Shown: positions 36,807-51,103 of the stretch, one piece after another
How positions within the stretch are numbered: position 1 is the first letter of the stretch
How the letters are laid out: each line of letters begins with the position of its first letter
Assembly: GCA_963082975.1 (NCBI GenBank)
Contig: OY720344.1
Location: 76,868,053 to 76,932,052, forward strand
Reading direction: 5' to 3'
DNA from: Labia minor
Taxonomy: Eukaryota > Arthropoda > Insecta > Dermaptera > Spongiphoridae
DNA length: 64,000 nucleotides
Notes under the pieces: model-generated
The model's database searches: none
Told to the model about the DNA's origin: nothing
What the model saw: only the letters and a program-made list of their open reading frames with translations
Translations under genes and position numbers: made by a program

Positions 36807-39800
36807 GTGCATTGCCAATTACCTTATTTTTATTAAATTAACTAGCATAAAAATAAAACATTAAAAAAATTCAAATTGGCATTTAAATAAGTAAAATGAA
36901 ACCAATTTTAATTCTAAGAAAAATGTTGAAATATTAAAAAAAGATATATCGTAAAAATCTGCTTTTTAAGTAACGTTTTAAAAAAATTTGTTAAACTTAA
37001 TTGGTATTTCTGGTTGACTTCGTTGTCGAAATATTAATAAAGTTCGATCGTAACAAAGGGATGGCAGTAAAATCGGCACAAACAATTTATTATTCATACA
37101 GAATCATATACTTGTAAAAAATAAAATTAAAATTTTTTTTTTCTAATTTACATAATACTTCTTTATATTGATGTTATTGATAATTAAATAATCTTAGTAA
37201 TTCAATTCAATTATATTATTTTCTAAAAATTAAATACTAAATCAAATATTTGATATTTTATTTTTGTTTATTTGATAATTTAATAATTTTAAATATGAAT
37301 AATAATGGATATACCAATACTTTCTATTAATTATTAAATATGGTCACATTTTAATATATATCTTGTTAATTTTTATTGATTATTTGACCGTTTGTGGGTA
37401 TGAGGTGTGGTTTATGAATTTGGGAGACAAAGATGAACTAAGAGTAATTGAAAATCGGGTTCCTCGTAACATATATGAGCCGAAGAAGGATAACGTCACT
37501 GCTGATTTGCAGAGGTGGAATAGCGAAGAATTGCATGTTCTATATTAGTGATTCCCAAGGTGGGCGCTGGAGCTTTCTAGGGGGGGGGGGAGTGATAGCC
37601 ACAGGTGAATTTAGGGAAAATTACTTGTATATTACTTTTCTATTCTAAGATCAATAAATAGATACATAAATTCAATGTTTTTAAATTACACCTTTATTTA
37701 TAATATTTTGCAAATAGGTACATTTATCTTTCTGTTTAATTGTTATTAAAATTAAAAAAAGTTAATTTCCAAGGGGACGCTGAATGAATTTTTTCCTTGA
37801 AAGGGGACGCTTGGCCAAATAAGTTTGGGAACCACTGCTCTATATGCTTCTCCAAACATAGGCTAATAGGAAGTTTCGTTGGACAGAATACGTGGCTAGA
37901 ATAGGAGAGAAAAGATTGATGTGAAACTTATTTGTAGGTTAATCGGTTGATAGACCAAACGCACAATGCACAATCGAATAGATTAAATATAATAAAATAA
38001 TAATTCCTTTTAATTCTTAAAATGATTTTATTTTATTTTCAGAGTGTTCCATAAAATGCTTTACCAAGCTCCAAGTCCCCAAAGAAAGAAAGATCCACCC
38101 CAGAGAGAGAACAAACTACGGCTCTTTTTGAAACGCTCAAGTGAACCTCTCCTTAATCTTCAAAATGCCGCACAGCAGGTAGCCCTCAGCCAAAAACAAA
38201 AACAAATTAGTTCATCATTAAAATTCTTCTAAAATTATTAAAAATTTAAATAATTTAAGCAATTTGTTCAATCACTCTTTAGGGATCAGTTATTTACGTA
38301 TGAATGACCCTGTTGTAATATTTTTGAAAACATTCTCCACATCCATTTCCAAATAAATATATTTTTCTACTGATATACTACATATATACTACATTGACAA
38401 ATGGAATGCTAGATGTATTTTTTATTGGTACCTTTACTGTATGATAGTAACATTCTTCGAACACCGAAAAAATTTTTAAATAAATGATATTTAAAAAAAA
38501 ATTAAAGATTTTTTGAAAGTTGTTTTTAAAAAATATGAAAAAACTTTTTTATAATCTGAATACATTATTTTTTATAATGTAATTATTTTTTATAATTAAT
38601 ATATTATAAAAAGTTAGATTTAAATTTCTTATGAAACCCAAATATTTTATGTTTATTATTCTAAGAAATCAATTTTTTTGATATAAAATATATATATTAT
38701 ACATTTATGATCCTATAAAAAAAGAGAATTTATCTTAAAATTTTCAAAATTTCATTTCTATTTTGTATAGATTTTTTAAAATATTATCCAACTAACGTAA
38801 TTTTAAAATTTCCAAAATTTAATCTTTATTGTTCGATTGAAGTAGTTAAATTTTATTTATTTAATGCTTCTCTCTTAAATTATAATTAATAATTACACAA
38901 ATAGTAAGTGAACATTTTGCAAAGAATTATCTTTTCCAACTGGTAGTACATTGATATTTTTGTAAATATTTATGGATGTTGAACTCTACTCAACTATTAT
39001 TAATAAAATTATAAATATTATTTGGATTACATATGTTAATTTATTCAGAAAATAAATATTTACATATTTATTAAAAAATAGTCTACTAATAATATATACT
39101 TATTGACTATATATTTTATATCTTACATATCTTATAGAAAAAGTGGAAAAGTAAAAGTCTTAAAATTTTTGTACTTTTATATTAATACTTTTAATTAATT
39201 TATAATATACCTACCATATAATATAATTTTAAATTCACTTTTATTATAATAAAACTTTTTCGGTGTTTTTATTCTCTCTTATCCAACTCCATATTTATAT
39301 ATATATATATAAATATAATTCATTTCCGGGTTGCTGACTGAATAAATTTGCCCGATCCATAACATACAGTAATGATACCCTGATAACCTGTTGGCTGTGT
39401 TGTGTCCAGTACTGATTGATGTATTTCCCGTTCCCCCAAACGGCCATCAGCGAGGTGGTTATTCTCAACAATTGGCGCCTATTCAAGAGGTAAACAGGCA
39501 TATTTAGATTTTTCCAACTTTTTCAGACTCTGTCTCTCTTTCTCTATCTCTTTTTTTAGGTGCACATTCGATTCATAGCAAAATCATCAATTTTTTAAAT
39601 TTTTATTAACACAATCATTTTTCACTATTTTGTAGATGTATTCAGATTTTTTTTTATGATATATGATATACAGGGTTTTCAATAATCATTTGAATGAATT
39701 GTGATACTTATTTATAAATTTATATTTAAAAAATTTACTTTTATATTTAAACATTTTACTTTTATATTTAAAAAAATAATTTTAATTATTATTTGAATTG

Positions 39801-42800
39801 TGAAATGAGAAGAATTTAAGGAAGATTAATTAATATAAAGAAAAAAAGTTGTGCTCTTTATTTTGTATTTCACATGATAAAGAAAAAAATATAATAGTAT
39901 AATATACAGGGGTGGTGATACTTAGAGTCATATTGAAAAATCGAAAATGTTTAAGAACCAAATCGGAATTTTTTTTTTGGAGGGGGGGGTGTTCGTAGTC
40001 ACAGAAGCAAAAATTAAAATAACTAATCACATTAATAATAAGCCCCGCATGAAATAGTTCTACTGTTGCTATTGTAATAAAGTAGACAGAGTTAGGATAG
40101 ATAGGATAATTTTACAACAAAGTTTTTAAAACTTGTAGAAATAACTAAATCTTAAATTTCATTTAAATAATTATATGTAAATAAATATGTGTCATGACGT
40201 AGCCTTTCTCCAGTTTAACATATGTAAATTCTAAATTGTGATAACTTTAAATTTTTTAATTGAGCCACAATAAACTCAAAAAGACATGTGGCTCTCGAGC
40301 CACAGTTTGGCCACCGTTGCTATAATACACCAAAAGTCTTTTATAAGTTGTTTTTTTGAAAATATACCAAAAATCTTTCAGAGGCACTGGGTCACCACAC
40401 AAATTACAAAAGCAATATTCCTCCAGTTTTAAGTTAATAAGTTTATTATTAATAAACCAGCTGGGTCTTTTAGTTTTTCTTTGACATCTATTAATAGCAG
40501 ACTACCTCGTGCTTTGAGAAGAAAATGGAAAAAGTGCATTTTCATGAAAATCCATGAATTGTGAAACGAATTGTTCCCTCATCCGCTTTATTCTCCTGAT
40601 TTAGCCTCGAGTGACTATTTCTTGTTTCCAATCCTGAAGAAATAGCTCGGTGGATTTGACTCCAACGATGAAATCATCTCATAATCAAATCTATTTTAAT
40701 GTCCTGGACAAATCTTATTTTTTGAAAGGGATAAAAAAATTAGAGAAACGTTGGAGGAAGTGAATAGAGCTCAAAGGAGACTACATAGAAAAATAAAATA
40801 ATTTTTTACCCAAAAACCTGTGTTTCATTCAAAAAGCCACGGACTTATTGACCTGCCCTCGTATCTCCTATATTTATGTTTATAGTTTATATCATATTTT
40901 TTAAATAAGGGTTTATTGGGTTTTATATTTCTATTTAATTATAGTTTTACTTATTTAAATTTTTAAACTCACCTAGTTTGGAACTATAAACGTTAAGTCC
41001 CTAGCTCACGACTTTACTATTTAAAAATTGAATATTTTAATTTACAAAATTTTAATGAAATATATTTGTGTCTCCATGAAATGATTCACCTTCCAAAAAG
41101 ATGTTTTGAATATATAAATAGTCTATTCTCAATTCATTCTAATTCTGAAAACCATGTATATAGAATTTCTAAATAAAAACTTTCTTGTAGATCATATATA
41201 TAAATTGAAGACAAAATTACGATGCATGTTTCATTTATCTCAATAGAAACTAAATCAAATCCATTTAAAAAACAAACATTTAAAAATTTAAATGTTTTTT
41301 TTTCTTTATTTTCACTTATTGCACAATAACACTAATATATATATATATAAATATATATATATCAATGAAATGATTATTTTACATTTAATTTAATATTATC
41401 AAATTGTAATAAGTTTGAATTTAGAGAAAGAGAATTAAGAAAATAAATAAATAAAAAATAATCAAGAGGAATTTTTACAGGATGAATGAATGAATGTTTT
41501 TTTTATTACGAAGAAGCGGTTCATCATTCAAAGGAGGAAAAATAGAATTGTGTTCCAATTTTCATGAATGGATTAAATTGTAATATAATCTGATTGCAGC
41601 ATGATTGAGTTAAATGCATGTTTTAATTTTGTAGACTCGGATTTTATGAATTAATCCCTTATATCACAATTTACCTTTTTTGAATTTTTAACCTATGTTT
41701 ATAATTTTTTTTTTAATTTAAATTCACTTACAGTTATATTCTTAATATTATAATAAATATTATTTACAGAGGTTTTTTTTTTAAATTGTTAACGATAAAA
41801 TTATTTTATTATACTAATTTCTTAATTTGAAGAAATGTTCAGTAAATTAGGAGAATTGTTTTATTTAAATTGTATATAAGATATAAAAAAGAAACTCACT
41901 AAATAATACTTAATAAGATAAGATTAAGTTAAAAGTTTATATAAAATTTCATTAATATAGAAACAGTTAATTTTATTGAAAATTGTATTCATGGTATAGT
42001 AAAATCAAATCATTGAAATGAATTATTTCATAATTGATATATTGAATACATTCAAATAATTAAGAAATATCCTAATTGTGTCAACAAGGTTTTTTTTTAT
42101 AAATATTTTTTTCTTTTAAATTTCAAATAAATTTAGATATTAAATAGATAAATAATTATAAATTTAGAAGTAGTTAAATACGTTTTCATTTTAAGTTATT
42201 AATGTTAAAAAAATAAATTAAGGATGTTATTTAATTTTTCTTTGATAATTTTTTATAAAATATAAATTATTTAAAAAATAAGATATTAATTAATTTAATT
42301 ATTTATTTAAAAATGTATTTCAATTGAAGATAATTATTATTATTATTACTTGAAATTGAAGTCATCTCAGTATCAAAGGCCATTTTTTAATTAAAAATTT
42401 TTATTAAAAGAAATAGAAAATAATCAATTTTAAATGCCAAATTATGCAATTTTACTTTTTAATTATATGTTTATTCTATTTTATTGATAGTTCAGAATGT
42501 GTATCTTAAAATACATTTAACGAATAGATGTGCATAATAATTTAAATTTTATATATTATTATTATTATTATTATTATTATTTATAATAAAAAGATATGAA
42601 ATATTTTTAATTTTCAAATGGGCATTATTAATAAAAAATTTAATTTTTTTTTACAATTATTTATTTTTCTAGTCATGTCATGATAAAACCGTTTCTTTCT
42701 TTTAAATTAAATCAATAATTAATAAAAATAATTATTTTATTTTACTTTTTGGTTAAATTAATTTTATAATTTTAATGAATTGAGAATTAATAACTTGAGT

Positions 42801-45800
42801 GGATCAAATATCCTTTTTGGCCAGCCGCAGTCGAATCAGCATCACACCCTCATCATCGAGGAATTTGAACCGGATGTCTTCCGGCAACTCATCGAGTACA
42901 TTCACACGGGTTGTGTTACACTCCAACCTCGAACACTACTAGGTAAATATACTGAATGGCTTAAATTTACTATTATTTTAAAAACAAAACAAATATAAAT
43001 ATTGATTAATCAAGTCCAAAATTGTTTTTTTATATTCTTATAAATTAAGTGAGTCAATGGTTGAAAGGTGGGCTGATCATTACAAAAAATTATTTTCACA
43101 TTATTCTTATTTTTCATACAATAGAAAACTTTTGCCTCTCCTCTTCTTAATTTTATCTAGTATTTTGTTTAACTTATATTGTATTTTCTTTAAAGAATTC
43201 ATAAAAATATTTTTATTTTTTGAAAAAAGTTCACTAAAATGGATAAAAATATTGATTTTAAAAATTTGGAATTTTAAGCCCTCACCCTTGTACCCCTTAT
43301 AAACATCTACCTATAATTGCACTGATGATTATAATAATTATTATTTCCACATTTGGATTATATAATCAAGATATTTAAAGAAATAAAAATATTTCCTTAA
43401 ATATTAAATAATATTTAAGTATTTCATGAGAGAAAAAAATTATTATAAATTATTTTATATACAAAACTTTTAGATATTAATTTATACATCTCTTATTATA
43501 AATTAATATTTAATTATATCTTCAATATAAAATTGGTTACTATTATGATTATGATGATCTCGTTTAAAATATTTTTTTCTAAATTTTAATAATGTAGGTA
43601 ATTTTTAAATAATAAAAATAAAACTTAATTTAAGATAATTATCAATGATTCATAGGCTATTTACGTGTTCTTGCTAATTTAAATATAACCTTTTTATTCT
43701 AATGGTAGAAGACTAGTTTTGATGCAAAAAAAGTTGAAAGTTCATTTTGTGGATCTGGTATGAAATTTAACTTTTTACCTATTAAAAAAATTAGTGAAAA
43801 TCCCTTCATGGTAAAATCTGGAGAGTAGCAGGATAAGGGTCTCAATGAGCACTATTACTGTTTTCTAATATTTTAGAATTGACACAACGTTTACTTATTG
43901 ATTATTTATAATCATGTTTATAAAATAAATAAAATTAGTGACAGAATGACTAATACCCACATTAGTAAAGTGACTACATATTTAAACAGGTTTATTGGTG
44001 TATTAGTGAAATATAGTTACAATATTAATGAGTACGAACTGGACTGACCTGCAATTAAATATTACAAAATAATAATGATCTCAACATCAAAAAAAATAAA
44101 ACTTTAGTTCAAATATTTGTCATTTGCTATCAATTAGTAATTATATTGATTAGTTTAGTTTCTTTCATACAATTCAAAGTTGGAAATTATTTCTTTAATT
44201 TTAATATTATCTGATTGATATCTGATATGTGCCTAAACGATTTTTATATTACTATTGAAAATTTAAAATATATTTATAAAAATATATTTCCTAAAAAAGA
44301 AGAAAACGAAACTTCTTTTAACAATATTTCTTCTTTTTATCTTTATCGACTTCCTATTTAAAGAAAAACAAAAAAGAAAAGATCTAATTTGAGATTATAC
44401 AACTGATGGAAATGATTCAATATTTATGGATAGTGAGTCAATAAAATTCGATCCATTGGTTTAGAAATAAACTAGAAAAAAAAAAAACTAAAATAAACTT
44501 AACTTCGAATCAATGAATTTAATTTATAATCAAAATTAATTTTTCTAGAAATACAAAAAATATAATTTTAATATTATTTTCTTAATTCAATTTGTATAAA
44601 TATTATACAAAATGAAATAGAATAAATAAATAAATTCAATTAAATAGGTTTTGTACCTAATAAACATTAGTATTCATCACACTAATTATAAGTAATTAAT
44701 CAACTCAAATAATAATAAGATATTTATATTCTATGTGTTATGGTAAATCTAATGATTAATAAATAGAGTGTTTCATATTATAAATACTTTTGAATTATTC
44801 TATACAAATTATTTGACGAAATATTGATAATTTCTTATATATATTGTTTTGCCAAAATTGCACGTTTGTTATTTGAAAATTATAAAAATATCCATCCATC
44901 GTATCCATGACCCATTTTGCTGTGTGTGAGGGGGTATTATCATCAAGTAAATTGACTTTATGTTGCCATTTTGCATATTCTGGCTGTTTTTCACGTATTG
45001 CTCGATTTTTTTTTAATCGATCTTTTGTTGGTAGCAATCAGTGTTAACGGTTTCACCAGGTTTTAGTATCTCATAATATATGATACCCTTTTTGTACACT
45101 TTTCCGGTGGTTTACCACGCTCCTAGTTCCTCACGTCAAAATCACCACTTTTAAAATTTTTAAACCACTCAAAACATTGAGTTTTGCCAAGAGCATGTTC
45201 ACCGTATGCTTCGACAAACATTATATGCGATTCTGCAGCAGTTTTCTTCAAATGATAGCAGAAAACCAATGGTGTCCGTAGAATCATAGTCCGTAGGTAC
45301 AAAACTCGATATGTTTGAGGTTAGTGTATGAAACTTAAGTTATTGTGTGTTGACAATCTTCGTAGAGGGAGAAGATGGCGCTACAGAAGCGGTCTTACGG
45401 TCTTTAAACTGATAGCGAGCACCATCTATAGGGAAATTTCGATTCATACTCTTACACCTATGTATATTTATAGGTATATATTAAATTGTGTCATGTAAAA
45501 CAAGTAGATAGGGGAATTAGTATAATAATTTAACATTATTTCGTTAAATTTGAATATACAATATACATATATTAATTGAATGAATATTAAAGTATATACT
45601 TATATCTGTTTGGGCAAGTTCCCAAAAGCCATATAGTTAAATAAGAAAAAAGTACATATATTATTTTAATTTGAAAATCCTTTATTTTATTTTATTTTTA
45701 TCAATTAAATATTTTTATTATTTTTAATTTGTAAATTTAACTTTCCAATTAAACATTTACAAATATAGAATAATTTCGAATTTAAAATATTAGTGTGTTT

Positions 45801-48800
45801 TCACATTAATTTAATTGTTGATTGTTTTATGCGCATCGTAAGAATTCTTTTTCTCTATTTTACATTTCATTTCTTTTATTTATGATAATAGATGCTATTT
45901 ATTGATACTATTATTAATATATTTAATTTTTTTTTAAATCCGTAGGAGTGATGAATGCAGCTGATTATTATGGCCTGGATGAATTGCGAAGAGCTTGTGC
46001 AGGATTTGTTCAATGTTGTATTAATGTGGATACAGTCTGTGCTTTACTTGCTTCCGCTGAAAGATATATACAGTACAAATGTACTAAATCTTTAGTACAA
46101 AAGGTAAGCCATTTGATCTCTATCTAAACATTTAAATAATTAAATTAATTCTATGCATAATTTATATTTTATTTATTTATTTATTTATTAGGTTATTATG
46201 CTTCAACTAATTAGGAAAGATTAATATTTTTATTATTTTCTAATTAAAATTATAAAATCGCGATTAAGCATATAGAGTAAGAGGAAAAATAAAAATTTGA
46301 TATGAAAAAATTAGGAGAGAATAGAAATTGGATTAGAAATGGTTGGAGTTCTAAAGAATAGAATAGCACCATAGAATAAGAGATATGGATTGTAAATGAA
46401 ATCTATTATAAGCTTTTGAAAATATAATTTTAAATAAATGATTTAATATTAATTAATGACTTATTTTTCGTAGGTTTTGGAGTTTGTGGATGAGCACGGA
46501 AACGAGGTCCTTAATCTTGGATCATTTACACTTCTACCTCAACATGTGGTTCGATTGATTTTAGCACGGGATGAACTCAGAGCTGACGAATTTACTAAAT
46601 TTCAGGTATTGCATTGATACTATATTGTTTCATTGAATATTAAATTTTCATTTAAAAAAAAAATTATAAAAAATAAACATATATCAAAACATGTCCCACG
46701 GTATTCGGTTGGACAGCAGTCCTATACTAACAAGGAGATGGCAAGAATTGTAAGCTTGTTTAGCCACCAGACTTCATACTTTTCATCAGTACTTCAATTA
46801 TTGCTGGGTAACGTCCGCGAAAAGTGAAACTTTAACTGCGAATTTCGCAAAAACTGAGGCCCTTTCAAACAAACCCTTTTACATATTTTTATCCCTCAGC
46901 CTACTTTTTAGTGAACTATGCTATTTAAAAATCTATTTTACAATTCTTGCCATCTCCATGTAAGTTTGCAGACTTGGGTTCGATTCCCGGGCTTCACAAG
47001 AAATTTTTCTTTATCTGTGTCCTTGCAGTTTACACGATCAAAATTAGGAAGTTATTTGGAATAACGCTTAGAGACCTTCCATTAATAAAATTAAAGGATG
47101 AAAAGATCATTTGTACTGATTATAAAACATCCTTACCCAACTTAGACGGCAGCTGACTTTACTTTCATGGAATGTTCAAAACCAGAGGTTAATTTTTAGT
47201 ATAAGCAGGTCATTTTGCTAGCGAAATAAGTTATTTAGGCAAATTGATTTTATTACATATAAAGTATTCTACTTGTTAAAAACATGTAATTTGAAAAAAT
47301 AATTTTGATTAAAACTTTATATAATCAATAGTAGATTAAAACAAACATCTTTAAAGTATTAAAGCTTTGGTGGTTGTTTTTATTTATAACGGAATTTTGT
47401 AAATTAAACCACATATTGATATTTGTTATTGTAAATTTATTCAAAAAATACAAACATATGTTACTGAACGCTCGAACAGTGCGGTCGCTTGATAACGATT
47501 GCAGAAGCAGCAATCGAAACGTTGTGTATATGTTTGTATTTTTTGAATAAATTTACAATAACAAATATCAATATGTGGTTTAATTTACAAAATTCCGTTA
47601 TAAATCTTTAAAGTAAATTAAATGATTTTTAATTCAACAAAAAAAAAAGAAAATTGGAGAGAAATAAAAAAAAGAAAAATAAATTTTCTATACAACTTCT
47701 ATAAAATGTGAATTCATATTTGTATATTTTGATTAATTAATTTTATTTATAATAAAATCTTTTTTAGATTTAAGTTTTACAAAAATCAAAATCAAAAATA
47801 AACAATAATAAGTCTATTTACATTTTGCATCGATTTAAAAACAAAATTCAAATATGCTTGGTGGTAAATATGCTTGGTGGTAAAACATAAAAAACAGGAT
47901 TTTTACTATCTCGCCATTTCAATGTTGAGATTTTGATGTTTTTATACGTTTTGAAGGTTCCTGAATCATTTTCACTAAGGTTGAGAAAAATGTCTGTCTG
48001 TCTCTCTGTGTGTGTGTGTGTGTAGACAGAGACGGATTAAACGCCGGGCGGCCGCCCGGGGCCCACCAGCCCGAGGGGCCCACCGAAACCTAAATAAAAA
48101 TATTTCCTTAAAAAATATTTAAAAAAACTGTTGAGTTTATGGATAATCGGAGTTGAAATAAAACAAGTTATTCTTGATACAGATCTTTATTGAACAACAG
48201 ATCTTTATTTGGTCGTGTTTGAACCCCGACTAACTTAAGAAAAAATAATCAATTTTGTGTCTCGGCGACCACAGTAAAAATTATGTATTTTTTACATAAG
48301 TACTATATATGTAAGTATAAAACAGCCTAAATTATAATATAAACAAAATTTGTCTTTCAATTATAATTGTAAATAACAGAGGGCCCATTTCAATTTTACC
48401 GCCCGGGGCCCCCAATCAACTTAATTCGCCACTGTATGTAGACAAGATTACGCAAAAACGGTTTTAGCTAGAATAATGAAATTTGGTAAACAGGAATTAT
48501 TAAAAATTAGTCGTTTTCTATCAACTTTTGAGAAATGTAGCTCAACCGGAAGAGGGTCAATACCTACAACGTTTTTGATTTTTTTCCTCTAAGGTGACCG
48601 TAAAAATAAAAATATATGTTTGATAATTTTTCACATGATTAAAAATTGTATAAAACTGCTATATATAGAATTTCAGCTTAATTGAATCTCTGAAAGTACC
48701 TGAATTATTTTTTTAACACTGAAAATCTCACACGCCAACACATGACGTGGTGCCATCATCAAAGAGCCAAACATGCGCTGGTTTAATAAATATTATCTAT

Positions 48801-51062
48801 TAATTTTAATTTATAATTTATAATTAATTAAATTTAATTTTAATATAATATATTATGTTATTTAATCCAATTCTCAAATTGCGAGATAGTCGAGTGGAGA
48901 TACTCCAGCTAATTTATTTCTATTAAATGATAATGATATAAAAATTTTATGAAATTAATTAAATAGATAACACCCAAAATTAGGAAAATATATAAATTTT
49001 TATTTTAATTTATGATTATCAAATAAATAAATCATAAATTCTGAAGATAATCTTAACAAAAACCGAAACATCAGCCTAATGGGTGTTTAATAAATTAAAT
49101 AAACCAAACTCTTTTTTTCTTTTTATTTATTAACAAATGTTTTTACAGCTTAAACCTAAATCTTTATTTCCCTAAAGAATTAAAAAAAAGTGTTTTATAT
49201 TTTATAATTTTTTTTATATACTATTAATTAACTTCGATTATTATAAGAAGTCATTGAAATATGCTATCTATTCGTGTCGCAGGCGGCTCTCATGTGGGGA
49301 AAGAAATACTGTGACAGCAACCCAAACACGCAGTTGAAGGATGTGATGGCCAACTTCCTCGAGTATATCCAATTTCACAAAATTCCAGCGAACGTGTTGA
49401 TGCGTGAAATACATCCCTTGGCGTTAGTGCCCTACAGCATCATCATGAACGCCCTTGCTTACCAGGTGCGACCACACCCGAGCCCATTGCTCATAGCTGC
49501 CAAACTCAGGCGGGGCCATACAGTTCGACTTTAATCCTTTCTCTCTTAATACATTTGTTTAATAGAAAAAAATAATAATTAATAAAATAGTAAATTCATA
49601 ATTTTTATTTTATATACGGCGATTTTTATTTTTGAAGCCACTGTTCGAAAATAATTAATTTATTGTATAATAATTCGATTCAATATAAAATTTATTTTTT
49701 ATAGCAACATAATTATTTATAAAAATAGATTTTTTTTTTATATTTTTAAACGCATAAATTTAAGAATTAATTTTTTTTTTAAGGAAATAAATAGATCTTT
49801 TCGCAAGTATACATTTTTTTCGAAACGATATTTGTAATTTTTAATTTAATTATTTTAGACAGATCAGCTAACAAGACAAAAATAGATATCACATTGAATA
49901 ATTAATTGAATTTTGTTTATTTAATAAAAATGTTTATTACCAAATTGCCTTAAAACACGCTCAATCTTTATACACGTATAAATAATATAGTAATTTGTTA
50001 TCAATATATTATCGATATATTTTTCTATTTCACTTCTAATCGTATCATTATAAATTTTTTTCTTTATTATTATTATTTTATAATACATTGCTTTAAAAAG
50101 ATATTTTCAGTCAATTTTAATAAATTTGAAACAGTGGCAAATTAAAAAAAAATTATTTCATTTTTCTAGTAATGAATATAAAAAAATCTATAACATATAT
50201 ATTTTTAAAAAGTGATTTTTTTATAATTATTTAAAAATTTAAAAATCAAAAAAGTAATTAAATTTATAAAATAAAAATGGGCCCCTCGAGAGCGCTGGGC
50301 CTTGATGTGGTCGCACCTCTTGCACCACCTTATATATATATAAAACCTTTTTTCTTTTATTATTAGCAAAAATGACTGAAAATATCTCCTTTATATGATA
50401 AGTATAATATTCATAATGAAACTAAAACTAATTTAAAAAAAAATAATATTATTTTATCATTTTAATTTTATTTTTTTGGGCAAAGTAAAATAATCAAATA
50501 TATATATTTTCTTAAGGTGTATTTAGATTAAATATGTATTTACTTATATTTTTAAATATATTTTTTATATCTTCAATTAAATAAATCATACATCATATAA
50601 TATTTCGAACATTTAGAATATTTGAGGTCACCCATTGCCTACCGAAATTCATGCTCAATACCAAATCCAAAAGATTTATAATTAATTAATGAGATATTAC
50701 ATTAAAAAACTATATATATTCCACATAAAACATTGTCACTTTATCTAAAATATAATAAATAAATAGCATTACTAAAAATATTTTATTGTATACTTTAATT
50801 TTTGTTGAAACTATCAATATAAATTATATTCATAATATTTTAGATATTTAATAACACAAATACAATACTGATTGAATGAATACAAATAAACTTAAGAAAT
50901 TGTGCCAATTGTATATAATTCGATAATATAATTTTAAACATGGATCCTTGCCAGTTTGGATTTTATTCATATTAAATGAATGATGCTATTGTGTTTTGAT
51001 AAAAATTATAAAAATCTTTTTCAAGTGAAAACAAATAACATTAAAGTAAATATAAAAAATAA

Positions 51063-51103
<41 letters not shown>

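Larger units (their letters stand above)
38179..42824. other. gprs intron 2
   Basis: This 4.6-kb intron is mostly AT-rich. It holds a hAT MITE (39905-40319) and a mariner remnant (40480-40863). A GC-richer patch at 39310-39500 has a 68-codon - strand frame (MPVYLLNRRQLL) with no recognised domain. A perfect ATT/TTA run lies at 42550-42585. Confidence 0.7.

Noticed and set aside
36489..36818. 109-codon minus-strand frame opposite gprs exon 1
   Set aside because: High GC and the glycine/alanine-rich sense codons create an open antisense frame; there is no independent evidence.
44795..45037. 80-codon frame as a host gene
   Set aside because: It contains KWQHKVNLLDD and NTPSHTAK of a mariner transposase and lies within mariner-like ends.
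46960..47000. Functional tRNA gene around the perfect B box
   Set aside because: Only the 3' half looks tRNA-like. No matching 5' half lies at the right distance on the same strand.
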